Origin: Macrosoma leucophasiata
Taxonomy: Eukaryota > Arthropoda > Insecta > Lepidoptera > Hedylidae
NCBI GenBank assembly: GCA_036365455.1
Contig: JAWQUS010000003.1
Coordinates: forward strand, 7,026,001 to 7,090,000
DNA length: 64,000 nt
Reading direction: 5' to 3'
Part shown: in pieces, positions 1 to 11,656 of the stretch
How the letters are laid out: each line of letters starts with the position of its first letter
How positions within the stretch are numbered: position 1 is the first letter of the stretch
Notes under the pieces: model-generated
Database searches by the model: none
What the model was told of the DNA's origin: nothing
The model's input: only the letters and a program-made list of their open reading frames with translations
Program-made: the position numbers and the translations under genes

Positions 1-1092
1 CATTATACTACCTCTAGAACGAGCGCAAAGATCAATTCTAAAAGTCGCTCATTATTACCCTTTTTTCTTTCCTACTACTTTATTGTATAAATACTGTAAT
101 GTATTAACTGTTAGACAGATTTTTATAATGCACACCATTTTGAAACAGCACACCATGCTTACGTACAACGAGGACATTACTAACAAGCGACGGAACGATA
201 TCGTCTGCATTACAAATTCAACGTCAAAACATGCCTTTACAAAAAGATTCTTTTCATTTCTTGGCCCTTTTTTGTACAATAGATTAAATAGAAACCTTTT
301 ATTTTATAAATTAGAATATTTTAGCTGTAAAAAAGTTTTATATAATTACTTACAAAATATTAATTATGAATATACTGAAGAATTACTTGCTATATGTAAA
401 TAATAATCTTAAAAATAATCACTCACTGTTATAGTTTACTTTAATGAATTTACCTAATATAGTTTTACTCTAATGTTAATTAATCTCACAATATAGTGAA
501 GCACTCTACCGCCTGAAACACAGGTTCAACCTAGTTCAGGTACGAATACAAACCATCCCTTATTTTATATAGTTAAGAAATTTTATGTATATCTTCTTTG
601 TGATCTATTTTATAAATAAACAATTTTTATTTTTATTTATTATTTTGGCTTCTTAATCATAACATAACCTATGAACTGCAGTCCCTATTAAATTGCACGT
701 GATTTTATTCACTCATTAATGCATAAATCTGTCAATTTAAGGTCAATTTAAGGTGACTGTTAAACCCGATCATTTAGCGAGCGTACCTGCAGACCTTCTA
801 ACATAAATCGTGTCACTTAGATAACTCACAGTTAAGAACCGGCACACATCACGTTAACCGCATCAAGTGACACAGCGTTGAGATAAGGACGCAGAACGTA
901 ACATTTACGAGCGTTCTGTGCATAAATAACGCGATAACATTGACATTTCATATGCAAACGTGCTCCATATCTGGGACGACCAATAAGAGACGTACATATG
1001 ATAATATAACAAGTTAACTGGTATTATAAAATTTGTCAGAACGTACCTTACTTGCTTCAATGTTATGACAGGAGTACGTCAGTGACGAAGAT
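1..1092. other. AT-rich non-coding stretch, no gene recognised
   Basis: No recognisable coding exon or transposon protein. A 106-codon reading frame at 83-403 on the plus strand is AT-rich, has no recognisable motif and looks like chance. If the Kdm3 gene reaches this far left, this stretch would be intron. Confidence 0.5.
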
Positions 1093-1095
1093 CAA

Positions 1096-1366
1096 CCCCC
1101 TTATTCATTCAACGTACCCCTTATTCTCCACCAATCCGCATTGGAGCAGCGTGGTGGAGTAAGATCCAGGCCTCCCCCCCCCAAAACAAAAAAAAAAAGA
1201 GAGACTCGTGCCCAGCAGTGGGACGTATAATGGGTTGCCATTATTATTATTTTATGCTTTGTCTTTGTCAGTTGCATTGTCAAATGTACAGGATAAAAAA
1301 GACAAAGGAGAGATTTAACTAAAGTGTTGCTACACTTTAGCTAAAATACGTTTATGAATAAGGGGG
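1096..1366. mobile_element. MITE with an RTE-type LINE tail inside it
   Basis: The outer ends are inverted copies: CCCCCTTATTCAT at 1096-1108 and ATGAATAAGGGGG at 1354-1366. Between them, about 1125-1260, lies the characteristic 3' tail of lepidopteran RTE-like LINEs (GCAGCGTGGTGGAGTAAG, then CCCAGCAGTGGGAC, then a short ATT-rich tail at about 1238-1252). The arrangement suggests that a 5'-truncated LINE copy landed in an older inverted-repeat element. The LINE tail identity is from memory of lepidopteran genomes. Confidence 0.55.
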
Positions 1367-1372
1367 ATAGAC

Positions 1373-1462
1373 TCTACCACGTTACCTTATCTATCTGCCG
1401 TTAAATGATAGTATTCAGCATTATCATGTTAGGTTATAATGTGCAGCCCAATAATTATGGAC
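1373..1462 (+). repeat. Family A retroposon, diverged internal fragment
   Basis: It matches the middle of family A (word order ...CTGCCGTTAAATGATAGT, TTCAGCATTATCATG...), as in the fuller copies at 4215 and 50523. Both ends are lost and there is no poly(A) tail. Confidence 0.6.
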
Positions 1463-2698
1463 AGATGCAAAATATCTTACGCCGCCAGAAACCTTTAGTT
1501 TTTGTATCTATAAACTGCAGTATTTCACTTACAATAAATTTTAAGTGTACTCGTATGTTACATTTACTAAGTACACAAGACCAGGTGAACAAAGTTGCGA
1601 GCATCCTCTAGATTTATTTGAAACATAGAATAATTATAAAATAAATCAGAGAAGCACATAATAAAAAAATAACAAAAGATATTCCGACCTTCGAAACTAT
1701 TAAGAATAGAGCATTTAGTAGAGCGTTAACTGCATTGAGCGAACGAACACAAGGTTAATCAAAGTAAATCGTTCATATTAGGTATTTAAATTTTGGTTAC
1801 GATTAACTTAATAGGTATAATATGTAAGTATCTTCGTCCAGGAGCGCTCAGAGGTTTTCCTGCACCTCAAATACACCGGATACCACTGGAATATCTGATA
1901 TTTTCCCAATTTAATAGCTGGGTAACTAATGATAAATGGTATATATGTATATATCTTCACGCCAGGTCCCTAACGGGGTAGGCAGAGAGTGTAGAACGCC
2001 TTATATACCGGTCCTGACATATCTCTTGAGCCTCATCTATCGTCATCATTATCTTTATACATGCACGCCGATTCCTAAGACTTTTGAACGCACCATCAGA
2101 CAGAACTCGACCTATTTGGTCATGGTAGGTCAGTCTTGGTCTTCCTGGGCCTCTGATAAATGGTACTATGGTATTCCGGATAAATGGTACCTAATAATAG
2201 TTTGCGTTACCGTGTTTTATTTAGGACGTATTAAATGTATAATTGTACTCGTATTATTGCACAGGAGCACAACTAAGACCTTAAAAGAGGTCAAGATTTC
2301 ATCAAGATCATATAAAAATAAACAACACTTTTCATTGCATAATTCATTTGTCGGAATCGTGTCACCTTTGTTGCCGGACTAAACTGGTAGTTCAAGGCTC
2401 GTTTATCAGTTTACATCTCATTTGTATCTTAGGTCAGGAATCAAACGCTATTTCAATTGCGTTTGATGACGGAGATAAGGTACATTTGAGAGACCATGAC
2501 CAATTACTTCATAGGTTTAATTAAATTAATAGGAACTAGGATCCTTATCTACCTATAATACTATTCCATTAAGGAACCCAAGTAAAATTTAGGTAGGTAA
2601 CCGACGACCCAATTGTTCCAGTGGTAGGTATGTGACGATCACTTGATTCGAGGCTCGGGGGTTCGATCAGTCGATATTTGTTTCTGATTATATCTAGT
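1463..2698. other. Non-coding; possible old repeat near 1960-2170
   Basis: No gene recognised. A 148-codon plus-strand frame (1936-2382) overlaps a stretch beginning AACGGGGTAGGCAGAG that resembles a dispersed lepidopteran repeat rather than a protein. No motif is visible in the translation. Confidence 0.4.
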
Positions 2699-2699
2699 A

Positions 2700-2893
2700 C
2701 TAGCTGTTGCCCGCGACTTCGCCCGCGTGGATGTCATTTTATAAATAACTAAGTAGCCTATGTGCTTACTCAAAGTCAGCTCTATATCTGTACCAAATTT
2801 CATTAAAATCGTTTTGTCGTCGTTTGGACGTGAAAAGGTAACAGACAGACAGACAGACAGACAGAGTTACTTTCGCATTTATAATATTAGAAA
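2700..2893 (-). mobile_element. Non-autonomous Helitron-like element with CTGT microsatellite
   Basis: Read on the minus strand it ends with a GC-rich hairpin (CGCGGGCGAAGTCGCGGG) followed by CAACAGCTAGT, the CTAGT terminus of lepidopteran Helitron-like repeats. Upstream is a run of about five to six CTGT units (about 2837-2866) and the word CACGTCCAAACGACGACAAA common in this class. It carries no protein. Confidence 0.65.
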
Positions 2894-3280
2894 GGATTTA
2901 TACTGGTTATAGTATGGTAAGTATCTGGGTTTTGAAGTACTATTTAACGCTTTCCGCAGGACACGTTTTCAACTTTTCTCCCACAAAAGACGGCGCTCGT
3001 TAATTCTACTCTCCATACAATAGGTACTAGATCCAGGAAGCCATTACGTCTGGCATACATTCGTACCTCCCGCGGCTCTCATTCAATTTCCTGCGGAGTG
3101 CGGACTCCCTTCTAGTCGGCCAGTGAACATTATTGATAACATATTCTCGTTTCATGGTAATACATTTTCTTTTAGATTAACGGTAACGGTTTTTGTGCGG
3201 AATTGAAATCAGTGCACACACGATTAAATGTATTCAAACGAAGAGAGTATCTAACTATTTTTAATAGGGATATTAAATAT

Positions 3281-3532
3281 ATAGCCTACAGACATACTAC
3301 GCAGAAACCAGTGGTCAAAATGCAGATGCGTTACCACCCCTGAGACCTAAGTTGTTATGTCTCTATGATAGTTATTACGGAGTCATACACTGCAATCTAA
3401 CCGGAACACGATAGTGCTGAGCACTATCATTTGGGGGCAGGTAAATTAGGAAGAGAATATGTAATAATACTAGATTAGGTAATGCGATGGTGACTTCGCC
3501 ATCAAGCCTACATTTGAACTCTACCAGCAGTA
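3281..3532 (-). repeat. Family A retroposon, old copy
   Basis: The order of family A blocks is preserved on the minus strand: end word ACTGCTGGTAGAGTTC near 3532, then the TAGTG..CACTATCGTGTTCCGGT block near 3408-3425, then the region around TGCATTTTGACC near 3320. The poly(A) end is missing. It is clearly more diverged than the copies at 4215 and 50523. Confidence 0.7.
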
Positions 3533-3989
3533 AAAGATAAAGATAATAGATTATAACAAAGTGACATGTGTTCCCAATTATTCATGGATACACAAGCATT
3601 CTACTTCGAGATTATTTCATTTATAATGGCTCAAAAGACTTGCAAAATACAATGTAATGTACAATACCACCGCCCGAGGAGCTCGTAACTCCGGAAAACA
3701 ATAGATAGTGGGTACCCGACAACGCCCCTCGGTATTGTATCTGAAATGCACAGCTTCATCCTTCATATTCTATAGTAATGCTATAATATATCAGACAGCA
3801 AAATCTACGCTTTAAGTGAGAATGTGATCTTTAATTATAGTTACGAGGTAACTGATTTTTATAATAATATTTTTGGTATCTCCCAAAGAGTATTTTACTA
3901 AGTCTGTTCTTGCAGCATATCTGTCTTCGAGCAAATATGGAAGTCTGGAAGTCCACGTAATAATAAAGAATAATTTGTCCACAAAGTTA

Positions 3990-4625
3990 AACTGGGCTTC
4001 ACATATGAGGGTCATGAAACTTAACTTCACGCCTGTAATCCCAGAAGGGGTAGGTAGAGGTGAATGCATGCATTCAAGCATACATGCAAACACGATTCGC
4101 CGGTTACGTTTTGGTTCACGTTACAGGTGGCGAGCCTGTTAACATCTCCGGGCACAGTACCATACTCCGAGGTACTGGGAAACTTACAGAAAGTGTAAAA
4201 ATACCAATACAATTACTGGTGGTAGAGCTCCAGTGACGGAGCTCGCGGGCGTAGGCACCACCGCATAACCTAATATACTTGCCGCTAAACGGTAGTGTTC
4301 AGCACTATCGTGTTCCGGTCAGGTGGCAATGTACGGCTCTGTAATTTCCGGCACTGAGGCATAACACTTAATGCCTCAGGAGTGGCAGCGCATCTGCATT
4401 TTGACCTCTGGTCATTGTATGGGTGTCTACAGGCTGTTGTCATCACTTAACATCAATGTGAACTGCAAGCATGTTTGCCACTTTCATAAAATAAAAAAAA
4501 AAACAAAAAAAGAAGGATAAAGGATTTCACACCGTTATCTCTAATAGCAACCTACCCGGGAATTGAACCTAGGACTCTAGCGTAGTAGTATTGCCTGCTA
4601 CCACTAGACTACTGAGGGTTCATGA
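3990..4625 (-). repeat. Family B tRNA-headed SINE, split by a family A insertion
   Basis: On the minus strand the head at 4625-4545 is tRNA-like (AGTCTAGTGGTAGCAGG for box A, GGTTCAATTCCCGGG for box B). The body resumes at 4212-4016 with GTTTCCCAGTACCTCGG, a conserved GTTAACAGGCTCGCCACCTG block and a TTACAGGCGTGAAG end. Between head and body lies the opposite-strand family A copy at 4215-4512. Bases on both sides of the insertion align with the unbroken family B copy at 7226-7540, so this is one SINE interrupted by a younger element. Confidence 0.75.
4215..4512 (+). repeat. Family A retroposon, nearly full copy with A-rich tail
   Basis: It runs from ACTGGTGGTAGAGCTCC to GTTTGCCACTTTCATAAAAT followed by an A-rich tail (about 4489-4512). 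It contains three short self-complementary blocks: GAGCTCC/GGAGCTC around 4226-4244, TAGTG/CACTA around 4291-4305, and AGGCAT/ATGCCT around 4362-4379. No pol III box A/B pair was seen. It sits inside the family B copy 3990-4625. Confidence 0.8.
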
Positions 4626-6319
4626 AAGTACGTTTTTGAAGAATATCAGTAATATCTTTAGTGTTATCTAAGTGCCATGAAACACTTTACTTGTAAATAA
4701 CGGTTCGAATGGCACTTACAAAGATTACTCGTACTTTTAATAAAAACCCAAAAATTATAGCTCGCAAGATATAAAAATTTATTACCTCGACTTCTTTGGA
4801 ATATCGAATCTTTTTTCAGCTCGCAACTTCAGTAAGTATTCACGACCTTAAACATTTATCTTGGAAGTATAATTTATTATTTGAAGTTTTTCAATTTGCC
4901 CGTTCTAGCTAATCAGCGAACAAGTATGGGGTAGCAGCAGCAAAAACAAATAACTCTCGCCGAATAACTTGGCAACTAGAAATAGCTACTGGCTATAAAC
5001 AAAAGGTTTTAAAGCCCCTAGACAATGCACTCAAACCCTATCCATCATGCGAGATGAAACGTCTGGGAGAACGCCTGTCTGCGAACAAACGAGAAGAAAA
5101 CTCAAACACGTAAACTGAGCCCGGAGAACATAAATTGGCCTTTTGTACTTCTACCGAATTAGGGTTGTGCATACATATATGAAATTTTAAAATATGATTA
5201 ATGTGTCTACAACGTTGCGGTGTAGTCACTTCAGCCGAAAGACGTCCTCAGCTGAACAAAAGCTTTCAAAGAAACCAACAGTTGTGCAACATCTGGAGGG
5301 ATATGCCATAATCACCACTGCGATCACCATGGCGTCAGGAAGTGATGACACCGTAGTGTAGAGTAGACACGTGTAGTGAAATAGTAGTAGAACGAACCCG
5401 GCAAAAAAAAATAGCAGGCTCGACGTTGACTCATCGTTGAGCAAAATATTGTGAGGTAAGTATTTCTTTACGAAATTATTACTCAGTTAAGAATCTGGAA
5501 GACATAAACGGTATACTGATAATAAACTCACTCCCTATTTTACTAGACTCAAACTAAAGGTGCATTCAACATAGAGATTTAATTAATATGGAATTCTTTA
5601 TTTTGTTAAAATTATTGACTGTACAAATTTTAATATGTAATTTGAAATAATGTATTTATTAACGTTATTAATGTGTAAATAATGTAATTAATTTTTTCTA
5701 TTGATTTTGTTTTAATTTGTAATATTTAATTTAATTTACTTTTAATTACTTATGTGGGAATGTATTAATATTATTTATATTTTTATTTTGTACCTACTAT
5801 GTATCTGTGATCTGAAATAAATGATTAATTTATATTAAATTAAATATGTTATATGTCGAATGTTACCCACGGCTGTTTTTGTTGCTGCAAGAAAAAATAA
5901 CTTTGAAGTTAATTTCTAAGAGAGAAATATACAGACATAATGGTGGTAACCCTATATTCCACGTCAATTGTCAGCCGCGAGCTTCAGGTAAGTAAATATG
6001 CCATAAAACTGAATTTAGAATGAAACTCGCACCTTCCACAACAAATGTTTTTGTGGTGTTTCTCCGAACGATGATTAATGGTCATGTTTTTACTAGGAAA
6101 TTAATATTCTATGAAAGATTCCAGAGAATACCTGTAGTTTGTGAGTTAGTAGTAATCAAGGTAATTGGCTTAGGAGTACAATCATAATACCGAAAATCGG
6201 CGTTTATCATTCTCAACGATTTCATATATTGAATGTACATATTCATAAAGTAAGTAGGTACGAAACGGTAATCAGAAACCGTACTGTACTATAATTGCCA
6301 AATTAGACCAGCTTGGCAA
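4626..6319. other. AT-rich non-coding stretch
   Basis: No gene or full repeat recognised. Two short minus-strand frames (5038-5229 and 5226-5444) have no domain or splice context. The segment 5570-5860 is almost pure A+T. Confidence 0.45.
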
Positions 6320-6400
6320 ACTGGCTACCCTCGAATAGGTTGAGGTAAATGCACACATTTAAACATACATGTAAGCACCCAAGATTTTACAGTTACATGA
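6320..6400 (-). repeat. Family B SINE, 3' fragment
   Basis: It contains the GGTAAATGCACACATTTAAACATACATG block that corresponds, on the minus strand, to the conserved 3' half of family B. Head and most of the body are absent. Confidence 0.5.
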
Positions 6401-7084
6401 ACTAATAAGAATTTATTCAACCAAAGCAGATTTGTGTCTTTATGTTATTGTTTCTCATTCCCATGCATTGTTGTGTAAAATACAACATAAAAGTCAAATA
6501 TAACAACGATGTGGAATTATTGAAAATGAACATTTTGAAGAGGTAGGTATGTCTGATATGGCTTAGTCAGCACATAGTCAACATTTGTATCTTTGCACTT
6601 TTACTGTGAATTAAAAAAAAAAAGATGTGATAGGTACAACTTTTTCTTTGCTTTTCTTATTAGGTACATATATGGAACTTTTTCATTACAAGCTTAACTA
6701 GTATAAGGAAAAAAAAAAAGTAGGTACTCATTGGATTCACACTTCTGTACACAAAATTTAAATAACTAGCAAAAGGTGAGCACAAGGTTGCATGCAATAT
6801 TTGTCAAATCTGATTAAAATCGGTCGTCGAACCAAATTAACCTTGAAAAACTCATCTCATCATAATAAAAAATAACACCCGATAAGAAATAATCCACACA
6901 AAATTAGCCTTACAATTTCTGATAAGATTTTTTTTCATATTGACTACCTGTCTCTACGATATCACGAAACTGTGAAATCTTATACTCAGATGAATAGCCG
7001 ATTGTTCAGATAATCCTCGACTCATTGAAGGTCACTTAAAATATCTTTTATTTAAAGCAACGATGTCAAAGATTGCATGGCACA

Positions 7085-7175
7085 AAAAGTAACTGAAGAA
7101 TCGTGAAGCGTGTATTCTTGAATGTGTGCATTAATATCTGCCCACCCCTTCGGGGAATATAAGCGTGAAATTACA
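7085..7175 (+). repeat. Family B SINE, 3' fragment
   Basis: The words TTGAATGTGTGCATTAA, CTGCCCACCCCTTCGGGG and AAGCGTGAAATTAC match the 3' part of the fuller copy that starts only about 50 bases to the right. Confidence 0.6.
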
Positions 7176-7225
7176 TATACACACCTTTACAAACTATAAT
7201 AAGACAAATTAAATAAAGATTAACT

Positions 7226-7540
7226 GCCTCAGTGGCGTAGTGGTAGCAGGCTACTACTATTACGCTGGAGGTCCTGCGTTCGATTCCCGGATTGGTGGCT
7301 ATCATATATAACGGTTTAAAGTCCTCTATCTCTGGATCTATAGAGATTTTTCCGTTTTTTGGAAGTTTCCCAGTAGGTACCTCGGAGTTTGGTAATGTGC
7401 CCGGATATGGCAACAGGTTCGCCACCTGTTACATGGGCCAAAAACGTAACCGGCGAGTCGTGGGTGTTTGCATGTATGCTTGAATGCGTGCATTTACCTC
7501 TGCCTACCCATTCGAGGATTACAGGCGTGAAGTTACGTTT
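7226..7540 (+). repeat. Family B SINE, best full-length copy with tRNA-like head
   Basis: The head (7226-7300) has a pol III box A-like word (TGGCGTAGTGGTAGCAGG) and a box B-like word (GCGTTCGATTCCCGG), so it is tRNA-derived. The body contains GGAAGTTTCCCAGTAGG, GGCAACAGGTTCGCCACCTG and a 3' end at TTACAGGCGTGAAGTTACG. Other members here: 3990-4625, 6320, 7085, 12265, 18441, 35505, 46830 and 50040. I see no LINE in the window sharing its 3' end. Confidence 0.8.
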
Positions 7541-8619
7541 AAATAAAGATTAATATGCTAATAATACACTTCAAATTAGAAAAGTATAAAGGATCAATCA
7601 AACAAGTGGAGCAAAGGAGAATATTGATATTACATAACACGAAACGTCCAACACGCGTCTATATCAATGTCACGTCCCCACCGGCCCCACGACGAGCAAG
7701 GGGGAGGCTGGAGTGAACCGGACAAGCGAGCTAACTCAAGCAAACTTTACTCGTTTAAATTTTGCGGGAACAGTTTCTCAGTTCGAGTACTTCGCGTGCA
7801 TGCTAACGATAAAGTTTGGCTACTCGCGATAAACTTTCATTGCCGCTTGGCTAATTAAGTTTTTACCGTGATAAATACGTTGTAAGCTGTTTGAAATTTT
7901 AATGACGTATGGAGATCATCAAAATAATGTCATGTGTCAAAACGAAGTACAGCTATTATTGTATAAAAGTTAATTCAACATGTTAAATATTAAATATGAA
8001 TGAAATCAACTAGCCGACTTTATTTTCAATTGTGTGACAAAAGCACTACCAAAATCTAAATTTTTCATCATATTAAAATCAAATCGTATTAAAATCTGTA
8101 ACACAGTGTAATACAAATGTATTAAATATTAAATTATTAGTATGTAATCGCATTAGTCACTCTATAGTTTATAATACCTACATTAAATATTGATAAATAC
8201 CTAAATTAAAATTACTCATATATACTAAAAAATCATACATCATCTTACTCATCATCAGCTTATTAAAAAATAAACGTCATTTATTAAATTTATGAAGAAT
8301 CACAGACACTCCATTTTCAAAGAATCTATTTTTAACTAGGTATGTTCAGAATTTATTATTTATTATTATTCATTACTTAAAAGTAATCCAAATTGTATTG
8401 AGAGCTTTGACAAATCGTCCTAGGTTTAAGAACTGAAGTGAACTATGTAGAAAATAAATAACACAACAGAGGTATTTTAAGCCTCTTGCTACAACAGACT
8501 AATCAGCACCTTTAACAAAGAGATATAAATATTGATATTAAATTCTTTTATTAAACTGAAAAACAAAATTAACGTTAATCGTACTAACAAAAATGGTGGA
8601 GACAATAAACGAATATGCT
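7541..8619. other. Non-coding; GC-richer patch at 7640-7860
   Basis: No exon recognised. The patch 7640-7860 is less AT-rich than its surroundings and contains a TAATTA word near 7851, so it could hold regulatory sequence. A 63-codon frame at 7667-7858 has no domain. 7860-8580 is A+T rich. Confidence 0.4.
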
Positions 8620-9075
8620 GAAAGTGGATGTAGCGAGGCGGCGACCGGCGAATGGCGACCAATCAATCATAGCTTTACCAGGACGAACGAGCCGTCCGGG
8701 CTAACCGAAAATAGCGCGACAACACAGTAGGTAGGCACCATAGCCTCCACCTGGCTCAAAATATGTATATAATAAAGAGGCGGCGCGGGCGGTACGGGCG
8801 CGGAAAATCAATAAAGCGGGTGGCGAGCATCAAAACATACCGCTCCCCAGACCACCCCGCTTCCCCCACACACACCCCGTCTCCCGGGGAAACCCTCCCC
8901 ATGTTTGGCAGACACCGTCCTTGATCTCCCCACTTCGCCCGGGCGCGCAAGTTTGGATAAACACTCGTATCGTCTCACTGGAAAATTGGGTCGGTTATGC
9001 GTTTTGCGCTTCGACGTCCATCCCCTCGTTTTATCTCCTAAACTAATACACGCATTTCCCGACACAAGTCGTTTT
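8620..9075. promoter_or_regulatory. CpG-rich block, candidate promoter or exon
   Basis: An abrupt GC- and CpG-rich island stands in AT-rich DNA (for example GGCGGCGCGGGCGGTACGGG near 8778). It holds CCAATCAATC near 8659 and a TATATAATAAAG word near 8766. Short frames exist on both strands but none has a recognisable domain. It lies on the 3' side of the Kdm3 exons, so it could be an internal promoter, an unrecognised exon or a GC-rich repeat. Confidence 0.35.
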
Positions 9076-10768
9076 GATTGTTTATTATTCAAGGTAGAGA
9101 TAGATTAATGTTTGTTTTCGAAATTACACTTGCACAAGATTCATAAGTTCCAATTCAATTTAATTTTTAATTGAATTAAAATACGTAATTCAAAGAAAGC
9201 AGAGTCATTTGAAACGAAATTGTCTAGCTTGACTTATTTTCGTACAATAAAATAATTTTGATATCCTACGTTGTGACCTATTTGACATTCACTTAACGTT
9301 ACATATGTAAATAACAGTCAATAAAAACAATAAGTGGCGTGAGCAGGTAGCGAAATTACAATTCAAGTAAAATATTATCATTTTGGTAATATAGAGTGTG
9401 AAAAACTATTGTAAAAACTAGCATGTAGAATATAATGTTTTAGTCAAAACCAACGGTCCAAATGAAGTTTAAATATGCAAATGATCCGAATGGCGCAAAC
9501 GTGAGTCGAGTCCGTCATAATTTATTGAGATTGGGTTTCCGCCAAAAATCGATCTCATAATAATGTAGGCCAGCTGTAAGTCAGTTAGAGAATAAAACCA
9601 TCGTGAATCATCAGTGAATGACAAAGAATGTCCCATATTCTTTTGTTTAGTCTTATCTTGTCGTTTGTAAAAGAGAGTATGGAACATTATGTTGATACCT
9701 ATGTTTTGGAACATTATTTTATTTTTGTTTTTCTTAACAACTTGATCACGTTGTTAAGAAAAACAAGTTGTTATTCGCTTTCATTTTAAATTTGTATTTT
9801 GACCAAGCAAATACAATTTATTTCCAAAATTTTCTAAATCAATAAATAAATATTTTTTTATTTATTAATTATTTATTTTCCATAAAATTTTGAGTTTGAT
9901 CTCGCCGTTAACGCGTGAATCATTCAAACCACGTCCAATAATTATGTAAGCGTTAATGGATCTATTACGATATGTATGAAATAACTATAATAACCGCCGC
10001 CGTCAACGAGGAATTTTCCACAGGCTAAAAACAATATCCTGTAACCGATATTTAACAATATGTATAACTAAGAGCATTTTGAAAAAAAAAATGACAACAT
10101 TTGTGTATCGAACCACGCACAACGTAGTGTACCGTTTTCTCAGTACATTTACAAGTGTACGAGTAAGAGTAGATCTAAAAATTATACGTAAAAAGTACAA
10201 ATTAATATGCTTTCCGTTTTTCTTTTAATTTCTTAATCACTCTAAAAATAAATATTACAAGTACAAATTCTTTTCCATTTTTATTCAAAATAGCTATTAA
10301 TTTGATAACTAAATGTAAATGTGAAATAGTAGATAAATATAAAGCAATTAGAAAGCATACAAATACAAAAGAAGATCGGTGAAAAGGAACACATAGTAGT
10401 GCGCAAGTACGGAGGCAGCACAATAAGCTCATGTTGGCAATCCCCGAGGGTGTTATGTCTCGCCGATGCTATTCAAACTGAAGCAACTATCGCTGTATAC
10501 ACATCTCACAAATGTTGCTCTGTTAAGGACTTCCTTTTTATGAATATTTTTGTATAATCTCGTTTATTGCTGTACGTATGAACTGGGAGCGAAAATACAT
10601 ACCGTTTGCAATGTCATTTAATATTTTAGTCCCAATTCCTATTCGGATCAGGATTCCTATTCGACTTTTCATCAGTCAACTGCAATTTTGTAATAAGTCC
10701 GCCTGTTGTGTAGAGAGTCTCTTTAATTTTTGTTTCCTTATAATAAAAGTATACTATATTATATTTTT
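9076..10768. other. AT-rich non-coding stretch
   Basis: No gene recognised. Several 60-80 codon frames on both strands are AT-rich and featureless. A short hairpin at 9727-9764 is listed separately. Confidence 0.45.
9727..9764. repeat. 15-bp perfect inverted repeat
   Basis: GTTTTTCTTAACAAC at 9727-9741 and its exact complement at 9750-9764 are separated by an 8-base loop. No element was identified around it. Confidence 0.6.
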
Positions 10769-11037
10769 ACTGGCGGTAGAGCTCTAGAGACGGAGCTCGC
10801 GGGCGTAGGCACCGCATTACCTAATATACTTGCCGCTAAATGGTAGTGTTCAGCACTATCGTGTTCCGGTCAGGTTGCCCTGTAATTTCCGGCACAGAGG
10901 CATAACACCATAGGCCTCAGGAGTGGTAACGCATCTGCATTTTGACGTTGGTCTTTGTGTGGGTACTATAGGCTGCAGTCATCACTTAACATCAACGTGA
11001 ATTGCATGCTTGTTTATCACTTCCATTACATAAAAAA
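10769..11037 (+). repeat. Family A retroposon, nearly full copy
   Basis: It starts ACTGGCGGTAGAGCTC and ends at TTCCATTACATAAAAAA. The GAGCTC..GAGCTC and TAGTG..CACTA blocks are kept. About 115 bases separate it from the Kdm3 exon at 11155-11268. Confidence 0.8.
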
Positions 11038-11064
11038 TCCATCACATAGTCTATGTGATTGTCG

Positions 11065-11120
11065 AATGTTGCAAACGTCAATAGGCAACGGTGACCACTG
11101 TTCATCAGGTGGCCTGTCCT
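11065..11120 (+). repeat. CR1-like LINE 3' tail fragment
   Basis: GCAACGGTGACCACTG and CATCAGGTGGCCTGTCC match, in sense orientation, the 3' end of the LINE at 13609-16600 (read on its minus strand). Confidence 0.55.
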
Positions 11121-11154
11121 ATATATCAACCTTTTGATATAAAAAAGCAGTTAC

Positions 11155-11268
11155 CTGATATGGTTGCAGGTTAGCGTAGTCCAGGAACTGCAGCTGCCTA
11201 TCGTGCAGGAACTCCACGGGGTGCGCGTCGGCCTGCAGCGTGACGTCGGCCGACAGCGGCGTGAAGGT
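11155..11268 (-). CDS. Kdm3: Kdm3-like histone demethylase, N-terminal internal exon
   Basis: Internal exon of a KDM3/JHDM2-type JmjC histone H3K9 demethylase, a nuclear chromatin enzyme. It encodes 38 residues starting TFTPLSADV and containing PVEFLHDRQLQF and a LQPYQ end. These follow directly from WPAL, the end of the exon at 19536-19685; WPAL-TFTPL then P-V-E-F/Y-L-x-D-R is the order in vertebrate KDM3B. Acceptor: TTCCGCAG at the right edge (AG at 11269-11270); donor CAG|GTAACT (GT at 11153-11154). Both junctions are phase 0. The exon is markedly GC-rich against its flanks and open beyond the acceptor to about 11300, so a slightly longer exon is possible but fits the family less well. The catalytic JmjC part is not in this window. 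Confidence 0.75.
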
Positions 11269-11403
11269 CTGCGGAAACGTCACACACTGGATCACATGTT
11301 CTTCTGTGCTTTGGAAAGGACATTGACGAAATTCAAATAATATAATGACGCAGATTTTTATTTTCACGTAGGATGGTAGTAGGTAGGTTATCTATCTTAT
11401 CTA

Positions 11404-11656
11404 TCTATAGATATAAAAATCAATTGCTGTTCGTTAGTCTCGCTAAAACTCGAGAACAGCTGGACCGATTTGGCTAATTTTGGTTTTGAATGATTTTTGG
11501 AAGTCCAGGGAAGGTTTAAAAGGTAAGAAAATATGAAGAAATTGAAGAGGAATAGTAAAAACACAATTTCATTTTCATTACTAAAAGTCCATATATATCA
11601 AACCTTTAACACATTATTTCATTTTGAGGCAATACGGAGTTTACCGGGTCAGCTAG
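11404..11656 (+). mobile_element. Non-autonomous Helitron in the Kdm3 intron
   Basis: It starts TCTATAGATATAAAAATC after an A and ends GGGTCAGCTAG before a T, the A|T insertion habit of Helitrons. It is 253 bp and shares its body (CTCGAGAACRGCTGGACCGA) with the copy at 34351-34602. There is no protein. Confidence 0.75.

Noticed and set aside
83..403. 106-codon plus-strand frame near the window start
   Set aside because: AT-rich composition, no domain, no splice context.
1936..2382. 148-codon plus-strand frame
   Set aside because: It overlaps a probable dispersed repeat and has no motif or codon bias.
11119..11367. Full 82-codon frame around the 11155-11268 exon as a stand-alone gene
   Set aside because: The outer parts are intron-like; the GT and AG at 11153 and 11269 bound a segment that matches KDM3B order.
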